A stretch of 64,000 bases of DNA from JAJPKK01 sp963702755 (GCA_963702755.1 CAVPDZ010000011.1:35914-99913); one strand, 5' to 3'; counted from the stretch's first letter, positions 40,962-50,970 are shown. Numbers and translations: made by a program. The notes: generated by a model not told the origin, from the letters alone.

Positions 40962-41918
40962 CTATTGGACCTTGATGCCGCTTTCCTGAATGACGCGTTT
41001 CCACATGGCGGCTTCGGCACGCCATTCGCGGCCAAACTCCTCGGGGCTGTTAAGCACGGCCTCCGCGCTCAGCTGATCGAGCTGGGCCTTGATGTCGGCA
41101 CGGGCTGCACCCCCTGCAAGCGCCGCATACACGCGACCGATGATATCAGATGGTGTGCCCTTCGGGGCCACCATCGCGGTCCAGCCGCTCGTCTCAAGAT
41201 TCAGGCCGAGTTCTTTGAGCGTCGGCGTGTTCGGAAGGAACGCGCTGCGCCGTGGCCCAGTCACGGCGATGGGGACAAGCTTGCCGGTCTCGATGTGCGG
41301 CCGGCTGAGCGAAAGCGTCTCCACGAGCACATCGGCGTGGCCGCCCAGCACGGCGCTGAGCGCTTGGCCGCCACCATTGTAGGGAACTGTGACGAATTCG
41401 ATTCCGGCCGTTCGTTCGAAAAGCCGTGCCGTGAGGTAGGCGATGCTACCGACCGCTGTGGTTGCAACATTGAGCTTGCCCGCGTTCTTTTTGCTCCAGC
41501 CGAGGAGATCGGCAAGCGAGTTCACGCCCAGCTCCGGCCTTACGGCGAGCATGAAATCCTGGTCGGCGAAGCGAGTGATTGGCGCAAGTGTCAATACGGA
41601 CTGCCCATTCTTTGGATATAGCGAAGGATTGATTGCGAGTGTCGCCCCCGTAGTGGCGAGGAACGTATAACCGTCGGGAGCAGCATGCAGCGCTGCCGCA
41701 ACCGCGATCTGGCCGTTGGCGCCACCCCTGTTCTCGATCACGACCGGTTGTTTGAGGAGGTCTGACAGATGCTGACCAAACAACCGCGCGATCAGGTCGG
41801 GCGAGGCGCCCGGAGTGGTGCTGACCAGAAGCGTGATAGGGCGCGTCGGATAAGTTTGTGCGGTCACTGAACCGGTGAGCACGAGGAACAGAATTGTTAT
41901 CCTGAAGATGCACGCCAT
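40962..41918 (-). CDS. Bug-family (TctC-type) receptor
   Basis: A 318-residue periplasmic organic-acid receptor: signal MACIFRITILFLVLTGSVTA, then QTYPTRPITLLVSTTPGASP, VVIENRGGANGQIAVAAAL and APDGYTFLATTG. Intact, with GAGAGG before ATG 41918. The flavin monooxygenase gene starts 18 bases downstream on the same strand, so the receptor probably supplies that enzyme's substrate, likely an aromatic acid. Confidence 0.9.
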   Translation of the reverse strand: MACIFRITILFLVLTGSVTAQTYPTRPITLLVSTTPGASPDLIARLFGQHLSDLLKQPVVIENRGGANGQIAVAAALHAAPDGYTFLATTGATLAINPSLYPKNGQSVLTLAPITRFADQDFMLAVRPELGVNSLADLLGWSKKNAGKLNVATTAVGSIAYLTARLFERTAGIEFVTVPYNGGGQALSAVLGGHADVLVETLSLSRPHIETGKLVPIAVTGPRRSAFLPNTPTLKELGLNLETSGWTAMVAPKGTPSDIIGRVYAALAGGAARADIKAQLDQLSAEAVLNSPEEFGREWRAEAAMWKRVIQESGIKVQ

Positions 41919-42109
41919 GTCCAACCTCTCAAACCCTAAGCTGCGGCGGTCCACAATCACTAAAGAGTGTGATGAACTCAGACCCTGAAAGTTCGCCAAG
42001 TTGCAATGATCACTTGCGAGTCAGAGCTATAGGTCAAGATATCAAATCCTTATCGAGCGGCCAGCCGGGATGCCACCTATTTCGTGATTTGGCCGAACTC
42101 TCCAACGTC

Positions 42110-42511
42110 TGAGTTGGATCATTTTCGACAAAATCAGCGGGGGGCGTCGGCTGGGTGATGTCCGCTTTGCCTCGAAAGCGCCGAAGCCGGGCCGGGCCAG
42201 GGGCGTTGCGTTTGGCCGGACACCTATGATTCAAACTACCAAACTGGGGGCTTTAATCATGCGCTATGAACTCGCCGGTTATGAATGGGACGCCATCAAG
42301 CCGATGCTACCCAACAAGCCGCGTGGGCGTTCCTCGTGTAGACGACCGTCGTGCCCTCAATCGCATCTTTTGGGTCTTGCGATCCGCAGCACCCTGCCGC
42401 GATCTACCGAATGCGTTTGGTCCCTATACTACTTGCTACAATCGCTTCGTTCGCTGGCGGCGGGCTGGTGTCTGGAGACGTATTATACTTGCACTTCCCG
42501 CTGCCAATTAG
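42110..42511 (+). mobile_element. IS5-type insertion sequence remnant (left end and 5' transposase)
   Basis: The start of an IS5-family (DUF4096-type) transposase: MRYELAGYEWDAIKPMLPNK from ATG 42259, then after a frame change near 42330 VPRVDDRRALNRIFWVLRS, DLPNAFGPYTTCYNRFVRW and RRAGVWRRII, ending about 42511. The catalytic DDE part is missing. About 150 bases upstream (GCGTTGCGTTTGGCCGGAC, ATTCAAACT.CCAAACTGGGGGCT) recur before the second remnant at 52224, so they mark the element's left end. No right end is visible. Confidence 0.75.
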
Positions 42512-42544
42512 TCCCGGCACATTCAACAAATCGCAGGAGGGGGG

Positions 42545-43532
42545 ATGACGACGCGACTGAGGCTCTCGTTTGCGTGTGGCAATTATGATCGCATGGCCGC
42601 ATTGCGCACCGGCGATGTCGCGGTCGAAGGCATCGATCTCAACTACATCGCGATCGACTTGCCGCGCGAGATTTTCGACCGCATGGGGAGCGTCCTGGAA
42701 TTCGATGTGTCGGAATTCTCGAGCTCCGAATTCGTGAGCCGCTTCGCCCGCGGCGACCGCGCCCTCGTCGCCCTCCCCGTGTTTCCCTCGCGCATGTTCC
42801 GCCACGGCTACATCTACATCAACAAGCGCACCGGCATCCGAACGCCGAAGGATTTGGAGCACAAGCGGGTCGGCCTCGGGCTTTACACGCAGACCGCGGC
42901 GGTCTGGATCCGCGGCCACCTCGCGCACCAGTACGGCGTCGATCTTTCGACCATCCGCTGGGTGCAAGGCGCGATCGAAAAGGGCGGGCCGCACGGTTCG
43001 CCCGCCGCGCCGCCGCTACTGAAGCCGGCGAAGATCGAAAACAACGCCAGCGGCCAATCGCTGAGCGAACTTTTGGCCGCAGGCGAAATCGATGCGCTCG
43101 CCGGCGCACGCCATCCCACGCCGCATCCGGACGTCGTGCCGTTGTTCGCCGACGCGAAAGCGGTCGAGAAGGCATTCTATCGCGAGACCCGCATCTTCCC
43201 GATCATGCATCTCGTTGCGATCCGCCGCGATCGCTACGAGCGCGATCCTTGGATCGCGAGCAGCCTCTACAAGGCGTTCGTTGCCGCGCGCGACATCGCG
43301 CTCGGCGAACATGCGCAGGCCCGGCGCGCACGCCTACATGCTGCCGTGGATCGATCACGACGTCGCGGAGATCGCGGATGTTTTCGGGGACGACCTGTGG
43401 CCCTACGGCGTCGAGGCGAACCGGCCGACGCTCACCGCGCTGGTCGAGTACATGACGGAGCAGCATCTCATCGCCGCGCCGCCTGCGATCGAGGACTTGT
43501 TCGTGCCGTTGCCCGGATTGGCCGGCAAGTAA
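42545..43532 (+). CDS. 4,5-dihydroxyphthalate-decarboxylase-like protein, copy 2 (one frameshift)
   Basis: Paralogue of 35963-36961, about 328 residues: RLRLSFACGNYDRMAALRTG, VPEFSSSEF-type VSEFSSSEFVSRFA, LVALPVFPSRMFRHGYIYIN, IFPIMHLVAIRRDRYERDPW and LWPYGVEANRPTLTALVEYM. The frame changes near 43318 (ALGEHAQARR to RPGAHAYMLPWIDHDVAEI). A strong GGAGGGGG precedes ATG 42545. It starts just after the truncated IS remnant, so any upstream operon partners may have been lost by the insertion. Function as for copy 1, uncertain between decarboxylase and ligand-binding protein. Confidence 0.78.
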
Positions 43533-43581
43533 GGAACAGGCTGAAGAACCAGCGCCGACGAAGTGGCTGCCGAACGCGCTG

Positions 43582-44724
43582 CTACAAAATACAGACCGCT
43601 CCGGTGCCCTGCAGGCCGATCGCCTTCGCGGCGCCGCGGCTCAAGTCGAGGCTGACCCCGGACGTGTAAGGACCGCGGTCGTTGATCGTGACGATGACCG
43701 TCTTCCCGGTGCGCGGATTGCCGACGGTGAGTTGCGTGCCGAACGGCAGCGTACGATGGGCGGCGGTCATGCCGTTGGGATCGAACCGCTGGCCGCTCGC
43801 GGTGTGAGTGCCTTCCCAATAAAAGGCCGAGATGATGCGGCGGCCGCCGTTGCAGCTCCCTTTGAGCGGCGCCGGCCGCGGCACGGGCGGCAGCGCATCG
43901 GGATCACCTTGAAATTCCGTCGCGGACTTATCGTCTGCCGGCGCAGCTTCAGGGCGCGCGGCTTTGACGGCTGCAGCGGTCCCTGCCGGGGTGACGGACG
44001 CGACTTGATACACGCGCCGGGCTTGCAGGTTCGGCGGGCGGAGCCTCGCGCTTCGCCGCCTTGGACGAGCGCTTGGCTTTCGAGGGTTGTGCGCTGGCGC
44101 CGGGTGGCGGCGCAGGCGGCGCCATGGCGCGCGGCGCTTCCGCCGGCGCCGCGGCGCTCTGGGTGGCGATCGTTTCGAACGCCTTCGCGATTACTGATGC
44201 CTCGGCGCGCGGCTCTTCGGCCTTTGCCGCAGCATTCGGCAGTCGTGGCCTTTGCAATCACGCTGACCGTCGCGAGGCTTCGGCTCCGCAGGTGGTTGCT
44301 CAGGCTGCGACACCGTATTCGCGAGCGCTGGCGCATTCGCGGACGTCACCGTGCTGGCGGACGTGACAGCGCTTGCGGATGCCGTGGCATTCACCGGCGC
44401 GACCGTATTCGCGGCTGCCGTCTTTGCGATCGAACTCGTGGTTTCGGCGGCCGGTGCGGTGACCGCGGCTTCCGTCACGCGTATTTCGCTCACGGCTGCA
44501 GTGAACGTCGATGTGGTTACGACGGGCGGTGCAACCGGCGCTGTCGCGATCACTTCTTCGCGGACGGCAGGCTCATGCACGCGCATGACGCGCGCGGTGT
44601 AACCCGGGCCCGGCGCGACGATCGCGATCAGCCGTTTCCACAACGGCAGGTCATTGGTTGGCGCCGACGCGAAGCCGGGCAAAACCAACAATGTCATCAT
44701 GACGATGACAAACGCACGATTCAT
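43582..44724 (-). CDS. rlpA: RlpA-like septal-ring protein with long Ala/Pro linker (two frameshifts)
   Basis: The C-terminal double-psi beta-barrel is clear: ISAFYWEGTHTASGQRFDPN, MTAAHRTLPFGTQLTV, and VTINDRGPYTSGVSLDLSRG, as in rare-lipoprotein-A lytic transglycosylases. The N-terminus is MNRAFVIVMMTLLVLPGFAS without a lipobox, so it is probably periplasmic rather than a lipoprotein. About 220 residues of Ala/Thr/Pro/Glu-rich linker join them. The frame changes near 44230 and 44005, with net zero shift over 381 codons. No SPOR domain is seen. Divergent from the RNase D gene over about 120 bases. Confidence 0.75.
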
Positions 44725-44847
44725 GATCCCCCCTCCTATGCCGGCGCGACTTCTGTGACGAAGACGCCGGATACGGGATCGCTTGGGCCACGAATTGCTT
44801 GCGGCCCCCCACCATGTCCGTTGATATGATAACCGGGAGACGAAAAA

Positions 44848-45462
44848 ATGGCGATTTGCTTACATCGAGGCGATCTGCCGGGGATATCCGGTTACCGCGG
44901 TGCGGTCGCGATCGATACCGAGACCATGGGTCTCGACCATCACCGGGACCGGCTCTGCGTCGTCCAATTGTCGGGCGGCGACGGCAATGCGGACATTGTC
45001 CAGATCCCGCGCAACGTTCCCCCGGCGGCCAACCTCAAAGCCTTGCTGGCCGATCCTAACATCCTGAAGATATTCCATTTTGCCCGGTTCGATCTGAGCG
45101 CGCTCTATACCGCCTTCGGGGTCATGCCGACCCCGGTCTACTGCACCAAGATCGCTTCGCGTCTGGTGCGCACCTATACCGACAAGCATGGGTTGAAAGA
45201 TCTCGTGCGCGACCTCCTTGGAATTGAGATTTCCAAGCAGCAGCAGCTGACCGACTGGGGCGCGGACGAATTGACCGAGCCGCAACTCACCTATGCGGCC
45301 TCGGATGTCCTGCATCTGCACGCCCTGAAGGAGAAGCTTGACGTTCTGCTGGCCCGCGAAGGACGGGAGGACCTGGCGGCGGCCTGCTTCCGCTTCCTGC
45401 CCGAGCGGGTGCGCCTCGACCTCGCCGGCTGGGCGGCCGAGGACATATTTTCCCACAGCTGA
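44848..45462 (+). CDS. rnd: Ribonuclease D-type 3'-5' exonuclease
   Basis: A 204-residue DEDDy exonuclease domain protein, shorter than classic RNase D because it lacks the HRDC domains; this short form is usual in alphaproteobacteria. Catalytic residues: Asp23 and Glu25 (AIDTETMGL), Asp82 (FARFDLSAL), Tyr149 and Asp153 (YAASDVLHL). It probably trims tRNA or other structured RNA 3' ends. ATG 44848 follows GGGAGA. It precedes the lpt operon by about 220 bases on the same strand, as in many relatives. Confidence 0.92.
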   Translation: MAICLHRGDLPGISGYRGAVAIDTETMGLDHHRDRLCVVQLSGGDGNADIVQIPRNVPPAANLKALLADPNILKIFHFARFDLSALYTAFGVMPTPVYCTKIASRLVRTYTDKHGLKDLVRDLLGIEISKQQQLTDWGADELTEPQLTYAASDVLHLHALKEKLDVLLAREGREDLAAACFRFLPERVRLDLAGWAAEDIFSHS

Positions 45463-45682
45463 GTGCCCTGCCATAGCCACAATCTCGGGCGAATCTCCCC
45501 TCCGGCGCGACTTTATGGCGGGAAAACCCGCCGGTCAGGATGGGGATGCGCGCCGCGTCGTCGGGGGCAATCGGGCGTAATTTAGGCAGTGCGTTTTGCC
45601 GACTACGCGTGACGACGTGTTATGATGGGATGGGGTTGCAGCGAATTTTGCGCTGACCGATTTGAGGGGTGGCAGCCTGAGC

Positions 45683-46429
45683 TTGACGTCCACGATGCCG
45701 CGCCCGGCCGTGCGCGCCGCGCGTCAGATTGGCCGAACCGATGGCGACCGCGTCTTCCGCGCGGCAGCGCGCCATAGCCGCTTTGTCCGCTTCCTGCGCA
45801 TGGCGATCCCCGCCGGCATCGTGCTGGTGGCCCTCGTCATCGTGGGTGCCGCGTTCTTCAATCCGTTCAAGCTGATTGCCGCGTTCCCGATCGATCCCGG
45901 CAAGATATCGCTGTCCGGCACCAAGATCGTGATGGAGTTGCCGCGGCTCAATGGTTTCACCAACGATGCCCGACCCTATGAGCTGACCGCGCGCGCCGCC
46001 GCCCAGGACTTCACCCAGCCCGACTTCCTGGAGCTCAAGGACATCGGCGCCCGCGTCGATATGAAGGACGGACAGCGCCTCAATCTCAGCGCCAAGAGCG
46101 GCCTCTACAACACCAAGACCGAGATCCTGAAGCTCAACGATCATATCGTTCTGACGACGAGCGGCGGCAACGAAGCTTATCTTTCCGAAGCGACCGCCAA
46201 CATGAGCACCGGCTACATGGTCTCGGAAAGTCCGGTGGAGGTGAAGTTTCAGGACGGTTTGCTGAACGCCAATCGGCTCGAGGTCATGGAAAACGGCGAC
46301 CTGCTGCGCTTCGGTGGCGGCGTCGAAATGAATGTCAAGGCGCAGACGCCGCCGCAGCGTGGAGCCGAGGGGGCGACCGCTTCGATCGAGCCCGTGGCCA
46401 TTCCACCGCAACGGGGGCCGCGCCAATGA
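45683..46429 (+). CDS. lptC: LPS export protein LptC
   Basis: Inner-membrane bitopic component of the Lpt bridge, passing lipopolysaccharide from LptB2FG to LptA. One TM helix (MAIPAGIVLVALVIVGAAFF) is followed by a beta-jellyroll periplasmic part with repeated strands such as LELKDIGARVDMKDGQRLNL. Starts at 45683 (TTG) or 45695 (ATG) both fit; TTG is better spaced from the GAGGGGTGG at 45664-45672. The stop overlaps the lptA start (ATGA). Confidence 0.85.
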   Translation: MTSTMPRPAVRAARQIGRTDGDRVFRAAARHSRFVRFLRMAIPAGIVLVALVIVGAAFFNPFKLIAAFPIDPGKISLSGTKIVMELPRLNGFTNDARPYELTARAAAQDFTQPDFLELKDIGARVDMKDGQRLNLSAKSGLYNTKTEILKLNDHIVLTTSGGNEAYLSEATANMSTGYMVSESPVEVKFQDGLLNANRLEVMENGDLLRFGGGVEMNVKAQTPPQRGAEGATASIEPVAIPPQRGPRQ

Positions 46430-47103
46430 CAGCCCGCATCCGGCCGACCGAAGCTGCCTGGACGATCGTGCTTGCCGCTGCCGTCGCGATGCTTGTCGGC
46501 AGCGCAATCGCCGGCGCACAGCCGCAACAGCAACCCAACGGGCCGCCGAACGCGCTCCAGGGCTTCTCGCAAAACCGCGACAAGCCCATCAAGATCAACT
46601 CGGCGACGCTCGAGGTGCGCGACAAGGACAAGATGGCGACCTTCTCCGGCGACGTCCATCTCGTCCAGGGCGACACCACGCTGCGCAGCAAGACGCTCGT
46701 GGTGTTCTACGAGGATGATGCCGCGACGAAGCCCGCGGCCGGGACGCAGCAGAACCAGCAGATCAAGCGCGTCGAGGCCAAGGGCGGCGTGATCGTGATG
46801 CAGAAGGATCAGACCGCGACCGGTGACAACGGCGTCTTCGACATGCGCGCCAATACGGTCACCCTCCTTGGCAACGTCGTCATCTCCCAGGGCCAGAACG
46901 TGGTCCGCGGCGATCGGCTGACGGTCGATATGACGACGGGCGTCTCGCAAGTCGGATGCGGAAAAGCCCCCGGGCAATGCCGCGTGCAGGCGTTGATCAA
47001 TCCCGGCGCCGCCAAGGCGGACGCGCAGCACCCGCAGGAAACGAACCAACCTGGGCGCGACACTCCGCGTCAACGTGCGCCGCAGCCTTCCGGCCTATAT
47101 TAA
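46426..47103 (+). CDS. lptA: LPS transport periplasmic protein LptA
   Basis: Periplasmic bridge protein, 225 residues: signal region (WTIVLAAAVAMLVGSAIAGA), then the OstA-like fold with PIKINSATLEVRDKDKMATF, GDVHLVQGDTTLRSKTLVVF, and VTLLGNVVISQGQNVVRGDR. The C-terminus is Gln/Arg/Pro-rich. It overlaps lptC by four bases and its TAA overlaps the lptB start, so the three genes are one translationally coupled unit. Confidence 0.92.
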   Translation: MTARIRPTEAAWTIVLAAAVAMLVGSAIAGAQPQQQPNGPPNALQGFSQNRDKPIKINSATLEVRDKDKMATFSGDVHLVQGDTTLRSKTLVVFYEDDAATKPAAGTQQNQQIKRVEAKGGVIVMQKDQTATGDNGVFDMRANTVTLLGNVVISQGQNVVRGDRLTVDMTTGVSQVGCGKAPGQCRVQALINPGAAKADAQHPQETNQPGRDTPRQRAPQPSGLY

Positions 47104-48086
47104 TGGCGCCCCCGCAGCGCGCATTTGGCGAAGCCGGGGGATTGGTCCGCGCATCGCGGCATTGGCTTGAGGCCCTTGTGGTCGATCTGATCGATCTGTT
47201 CAAACGCTTCGGTCCTCAGCGTCGCAAGCCGCCGGCCTTCAACCGCCAAGGCGCGCCCCCTCCGCGCGGCCGGCCGGCCGGACCGAGCGGCGGACCGCGA
47301 CCGCAGCAAGCGCGCAGCGCCGCCCCTCAATGGCGGCCGCGCGAAGAACAGCGGCAGCAGCCGCGCGATTATCTCGCCGTTCACGGCGTCGAGAAGACGT
47401 TCGGCAGCCGCAAGGTGGTGCGCGGCGTCAGCCTCTATGTGCGACGTGGCGAAGCGGTCGGCTTGCTCGGTCCGAACGGCGCCGGCAAGACCACGGTGTT
47501 CTACATGATCACCGGCCTCATCAAGGCCGACCGCGGCCACATCCATCTCGACGGCTACGACGTCACCGCGCTGCCGATGTACCAGCGCGCGCGGCTTGGC
47601 ATCGGCTACCTGCCGCAGGAAGCCTCGATCTTCCGCGGCCTCAATGTGGAAGAGAATCTGCGCGCGGTGCTCGAGATCATCGAGCCGAGCCGGCGGCGCC
47701 GCGAAGCCGAACTCGACAGCCTGCTCGACGAATTCAACATCGGGCGGTTGCGCAAGACGCCGACCATCGCGCTGTCGGGCGGCGAGCGGCGCCGCGTCGA
47801 GATCGCCCGCGCGCTCGCGACCCGACCCAATTACATGCTCCTCGACGAGCCCTTCGCCGGCATCGACCCGATCGCCGTCGGCGACATCCAGGCGCTGGTG
47901 CGCCACCTCACCCAGCGCGGCATCGGCGTCCTGATCACCGACCACAACGTCCGCGAAACGCTCGGCCTCACCGACCGCGCCTACATCATCTATTCGGGCG
48001 AAGTCCTGATGGAGGGCGACCCCGACGAGATCGTCAACAATCCCGACGTCCGCCGCCTCTACCTCGGCGAAGAATTCCGGATGTAG
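47103..48086 (+). CDS. lptB: LPS export ABC transporter ATPase LptB with N-terminal extension
   Basis: ATPase of the LptB2FG exporter. Walker A LLGPNGAGKTTVFYMI, the Q loop YLPQEASIF, the signature IALSGGERRRVEIARALA, Walker B YMLLDEPFAGID and the switch histidine in LITDHNVRETL are all intact. About 88 residues rich in Pro, Arg and Gln precede the ATPase domain; such extensions occur in Bradyrhizobium-type LptB. The start at 47103 overlaps the lptA stop (TAATG); a GTG at 47178 is an alternative. In relatives rpoN, hpf and ptsN usually follow, but here none does. Confidence 0.93.
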   Translation: MAPPQRAFGEAGGLVRASRHWLEALVVDLIDLFKRFGPQRRKPPAFNRQGAPPPRGRPAGPSGGPRPQQARSAAPQWRPREEQRQQPRDYLAVHGVEKTFGSRKVVRGVSLYVRRGEAVGLLGPNGAGKTTVFYMITGLIKADRGHIHLDGYDVTALPMYQRARLGIGYLPQEASIFRGLNVEENLRAVLEIIEPSRRRREAELDSLLDEFNIGRLRKTPTIALSGGERRRVEIARALATRPNYMLLDEPFAGIDPIAVGDIQALVRHLTQRGIGVLITDHNVRETLGLTDRAYIIYSGEVLMEGDPDEIVNNPDVRRLYLGEEFRM

Positions 48087-48098
48087 GACGCGTCGCGC

Positions 48099-48120
48099 CG
48101 TGCGCGCGAAGGCGCGCACG
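48099..48120 (+). terminator. Hairpin after lptB
   Basis: CGTGCGCGC (48099-48107) and GCGCGCACG (48112-48120) form a perfect 9-base stem with a GAAG loop, 13 bases past the lptB stop. The following CTTCGCTTTG has few T residues, so termination may be inefficient. Confidence 0.5.
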
Positions 48121-48754
48121 CTTCGCTTTGCGCCCTCCCCGCTCGACGCATTCGGTGACGCAGTCGATGGCGCCGGCATCAAGCTCGGCGCTCAAGCGCC
48201 GGCGACGCGACACAACATTGCGCCTCGAAAACCCTCGGTTTTTCCCTCAGAACAGGGAAAATATCAGGGAATCGCAAAAAGTGGGCTTCCGCGGACGCAT
48301 GGCTCCGCGATTTGAGCAACGGCGTCAGCGATATAGGCCGCGCGCATTTTCAGAAGCGGCGGCAAAAACAGCGAAACCTCAGCGAAGGCCTTGTTAGACA
48401 CCATTGTAATTTTCTTTCGCGGATCGACGGACTTTGGCGGCAATGTCGGATGACTATTTTATAGGACTATTCCTCTTGCGTCAACGACCGTAACCGTCGC
48501 GCCGCTCATCGGGCGTCCGGCCCGCTTGAATAGGATTGGGCTAGGCCGTGTACCCGTAAACCCGGCCGCGTGATGCGGAGACGGCCGCTTTGCCCCCATA
48601 GCGACCGAGTTCGTCCGGCAGCGCAATATGTCGCGATGCGCCATCTCCAAACCATGCAGTGCAGCAAAGTCAGTCGCAGCCATTGCCCAGTTGACCTAGT
48701 TCCCATGCAGCCCCGGCCGCGATAGGCTTCGTCGGCCAATCGCGAGGATTAGCG
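48121..48754. other. Gene-free region (634 bases)
   Basis: No convincing coding frame, RNA gene or repeat is seen. A short stretch (48375-48475) is clearly AT-richer than its surroundings. On the minus strand near 48730 the words DWPTKPI recall the start of Bug receptors, but no continuing similarity is visible. This is where rpoN would be expected in related genomes. Confidence 0.5.
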
Positions 48755-49746
48755 ATGCGACGGCGGGATTTCATCGCGGGGCTCGGAGGCGTGCGGCGTG
48801 GCCGCTTGCGGCGCAGGCGCAGCAGGCCGAGCGGGTCCGGCGCGTCGGCGTACTGATGGGGTTCGACGAAAACATCCCGGAGGCGAAAGACTGGCTCTCC
48901 GGGTTCACGCGCGGGCTCTCGGAGGCAGGTTGGACCGACGGCCGCAATTTGCGGATGGACGTTCGTTGGGCCGGCGGTGCGCCGACCGGATTGCGGATGT
49001 TTGCGAAGGAGTTGGTCGATCTTCAACCCGACGTAATCCTCTCAATCGGGACTCCGGGACCGCTGCACTCCAGCGGGAGACGCGGACGATCCCGATTGTA
49101 TTTGTGTTCGTTGCCGATCCGGTCGGCTCTGGCTTCGTTGCGGGCCTGCCGCGCCCGGGCGGCAATATCACCGGCTTCATCGACATAGAAGCCGGTATGG
49201 CGGGCAAGTGGCTGGAGTTGCTCACGGAGATCGCCCCTGGCGTCAAGCGGGTCGCAATCATGTTCAATCCCGACACGGCACCGGTGGCGGATCGCATTTC
49301 CTTCCCCCATTCGAGGCGGCTGCCCGATCACTCAAAGTGCTGCCGATCGCAGCGCCCGTTCACAGCGATGCCGAAATCGAAACGGTCATCACCTCCTTGG
49401 GCGCTTGAGCCGGGAGGCGGCCTCGTCGTCATGCCCGACATTTTCATGCAAGTGCATCGTGCGACGATCATATCGCAGGCGGCCCGAAACAACGTACCGG
49501 CGATCTATCAGCTATCTTTCATTCGCTCAGCGAAGGCGGTTTGCTTTCCTACGGACCCGACGAGCGGACATCTTTCGGCGCGCGGCACCCTATGTCGATC
49601 GCATTCTCCGTGGTGCAAAGGCGGCAGACCTGCCGGTTCAGCTGCCAACCAAATTCGAATTCGTCGTCAACCTCAAGACCGCTAAGGCGCTCGGCCTTAT
49701 GGTCCCGCAATCCATCCTGCTAAGTGCCGATCAGGTGATCGAATAA
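48755..49746 (+). pseudogene. COG2984-type ABC transporter substrate-binding protein, multiply frameshifted
   Basis: A periplasmic receptor of the ABC_sub_bind (TrpX-like, COG2984) group. It starts MRRRDFIAGLGG (Tat-like) at 48755 and continues over several frames: RVGVLMGFDENIPEAKDWLS, GFTRGLSEAGWTDGRNLRMD, LVDLQPDVILSIGTP, ATAALQRETRTIPIVFVFVA, DPVGSGFVAGLPRPGGNITG, WLELLTEIAPGVKRVAIMFN, GLVVMPDIFMQVHRATIISQ, then YVDRILRGAKAADLPVQLPT and FEFVVNLKTAKALGL to the stop at 49746. At least five frame changes. Length matches the usual 325-330 residues. It stands alone without transporter partners. Confidence 0.8.
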
Positions 49747-49963
49747 AGCAGATCGCAACGCGGTTGGTCTGGGTCATCTTCAGCCCTTCGCCCTATCGTT
49801 GCCCACGGCAAGGTTTACCCATCCAATGGCTGACCCCTACGCGCCGAGGCCGCGGGTCTCACACGGGCCACAAGCGGTCACTTTTGCTCGCGCAGATGCA
49901 GCCATTCCCCGCGTTTAGCCTGTCGGCCGTATCTTCTCGCGGCGCTAAAGTAATCTCACACCG

Positions 49964-50860
49964 TTAATCAAGTTTCATGTTCTTAAGCTTTTTGACGCAC
50001 AACTCCGCAAACGCGCGGACCGTGGCTGACGGATTCGGGAGCGCGGATAAATAAATTGCACGGGAAGTGGTTCGATCTCGAAGTCTTCGAGCACGTATTT
50101 CAGGCGACCGGATTTCCTATAAGACGCCACCATGTAGGAAAGAAACGACCCGAATCCGAGGCCCCTGGCACAGCTATCGATCGCGACAGCAGCCTCGTTG
50201 CAAACGAGCACGTTTGAAACGGGAACACCGATTCGGCGCGAGTTCATCCGGAAGGGCCATTCTGCGTGTGGCGCGAGCCCGGTAAAGCGTACGCACTGGT
50301 GGGCGCGAAGGTCCTCCGGGCGCTGGGGGACGCCGTGGCGACGCAAGTACGCAGGACTCGCACAGACGACACGTCGTACTTGCGCAAGCGGGATCGATAT
50401 CAGCGACGAGTCGTCGAGGTGCGCGATGCGAATTGCGGCATCGAAACCTTCCTCGACGAGATTCACAATCCGGTTCACGAGCAGAAACTCGACCGTCGTT
50501 TCAGGGTGAAGCGCTAGAAACTCGTTCACAATGGGAGCGACGTATGTCTGCCCGAACGCGACCGAGGCCGTGACTCCCAAATCTGCCATGCGGAATAGTG
50601 CGCCGAGCCTGCAGCACTCCCTCCGCTTCCTCCACATTTGCCAAAATGAGGCGACAGTACTCAAGGTAACGCCTTCCATCATCGGTGAGATGAATTCTAC
50701 GGGTGGTGCGGTTGAGGAGTGTCACGCCGAGTTCGCGCTCGAGTGCGGCGAGCGTGCGCACCATCGAAGGCAAAGACACTCCAAGCTTCGATGCGGCCGC
50801 GGTGAGGCTGCCCTCCTCGACGATGCAAACGAATCCCTTCATCGCCCCGAGCTTATCCAA
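49964..50860 (-). CDS. LysR-family transcriptional regulator (two frameshifts)
   Basis: The N-terminal helix-turn-helix is intact (MDKLGAMKGFVCIVEEGSLT, AAASKLGVSLPSMVRTLAAL). The effector domain lies in another frame from about 50610 (SVAFGQTYVAPIVNEFLALH, EGFDAAIRIAHLDDSSL, VASPAYL-type VCASPAYLRRHGVPQRPEDL). A second change near 50045 restores the C-terminus (TVRAFAELCVKKLKNMKLD) to a stop at 49964. About 298 residues in total, the family norm. It is divergent from the methyltransferase gene at 50971, the usual arrangement for a LysR regulator and its target. Confidence 0.83.
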
Positions 50861-50889
50861 GTTGGATTACTCCATTTTATGAAACAGTG

Positions 50890-50905
50890 AAGTGCATAAG
50901 TGCAT
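50890..50905. promoter_or_regulatory. Tandem octamer in the LysR/methyltransferase gap
   Basis: AAGTGCAT occurs twice in direct tandem (50890-50897 and 50898-50905) midway in the 110-base divergent gap. Its position suits an operator, but no T-N11-A palindrome of good quality was found around it. Confidence 0.3.
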
Positions 50906-50970
50906 CTTTATTCTCCTAGCGAAGGAGTCAAAATTGATGCCAATCCGTAAACGAGTCAGGGAGATCGAGC

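Noticed and set aside
40338..41621. 427-codon plus-strand frame
   Set aside because: Antisense to the FAD monooxygenase and Bug receptor, both with clear family motifs.
48669..48768. Possible Bug receptor remnant on the minus strand (DWPTKPI)
   Set aside because: Only seven residues match and nothing on either side continues the family pattern.
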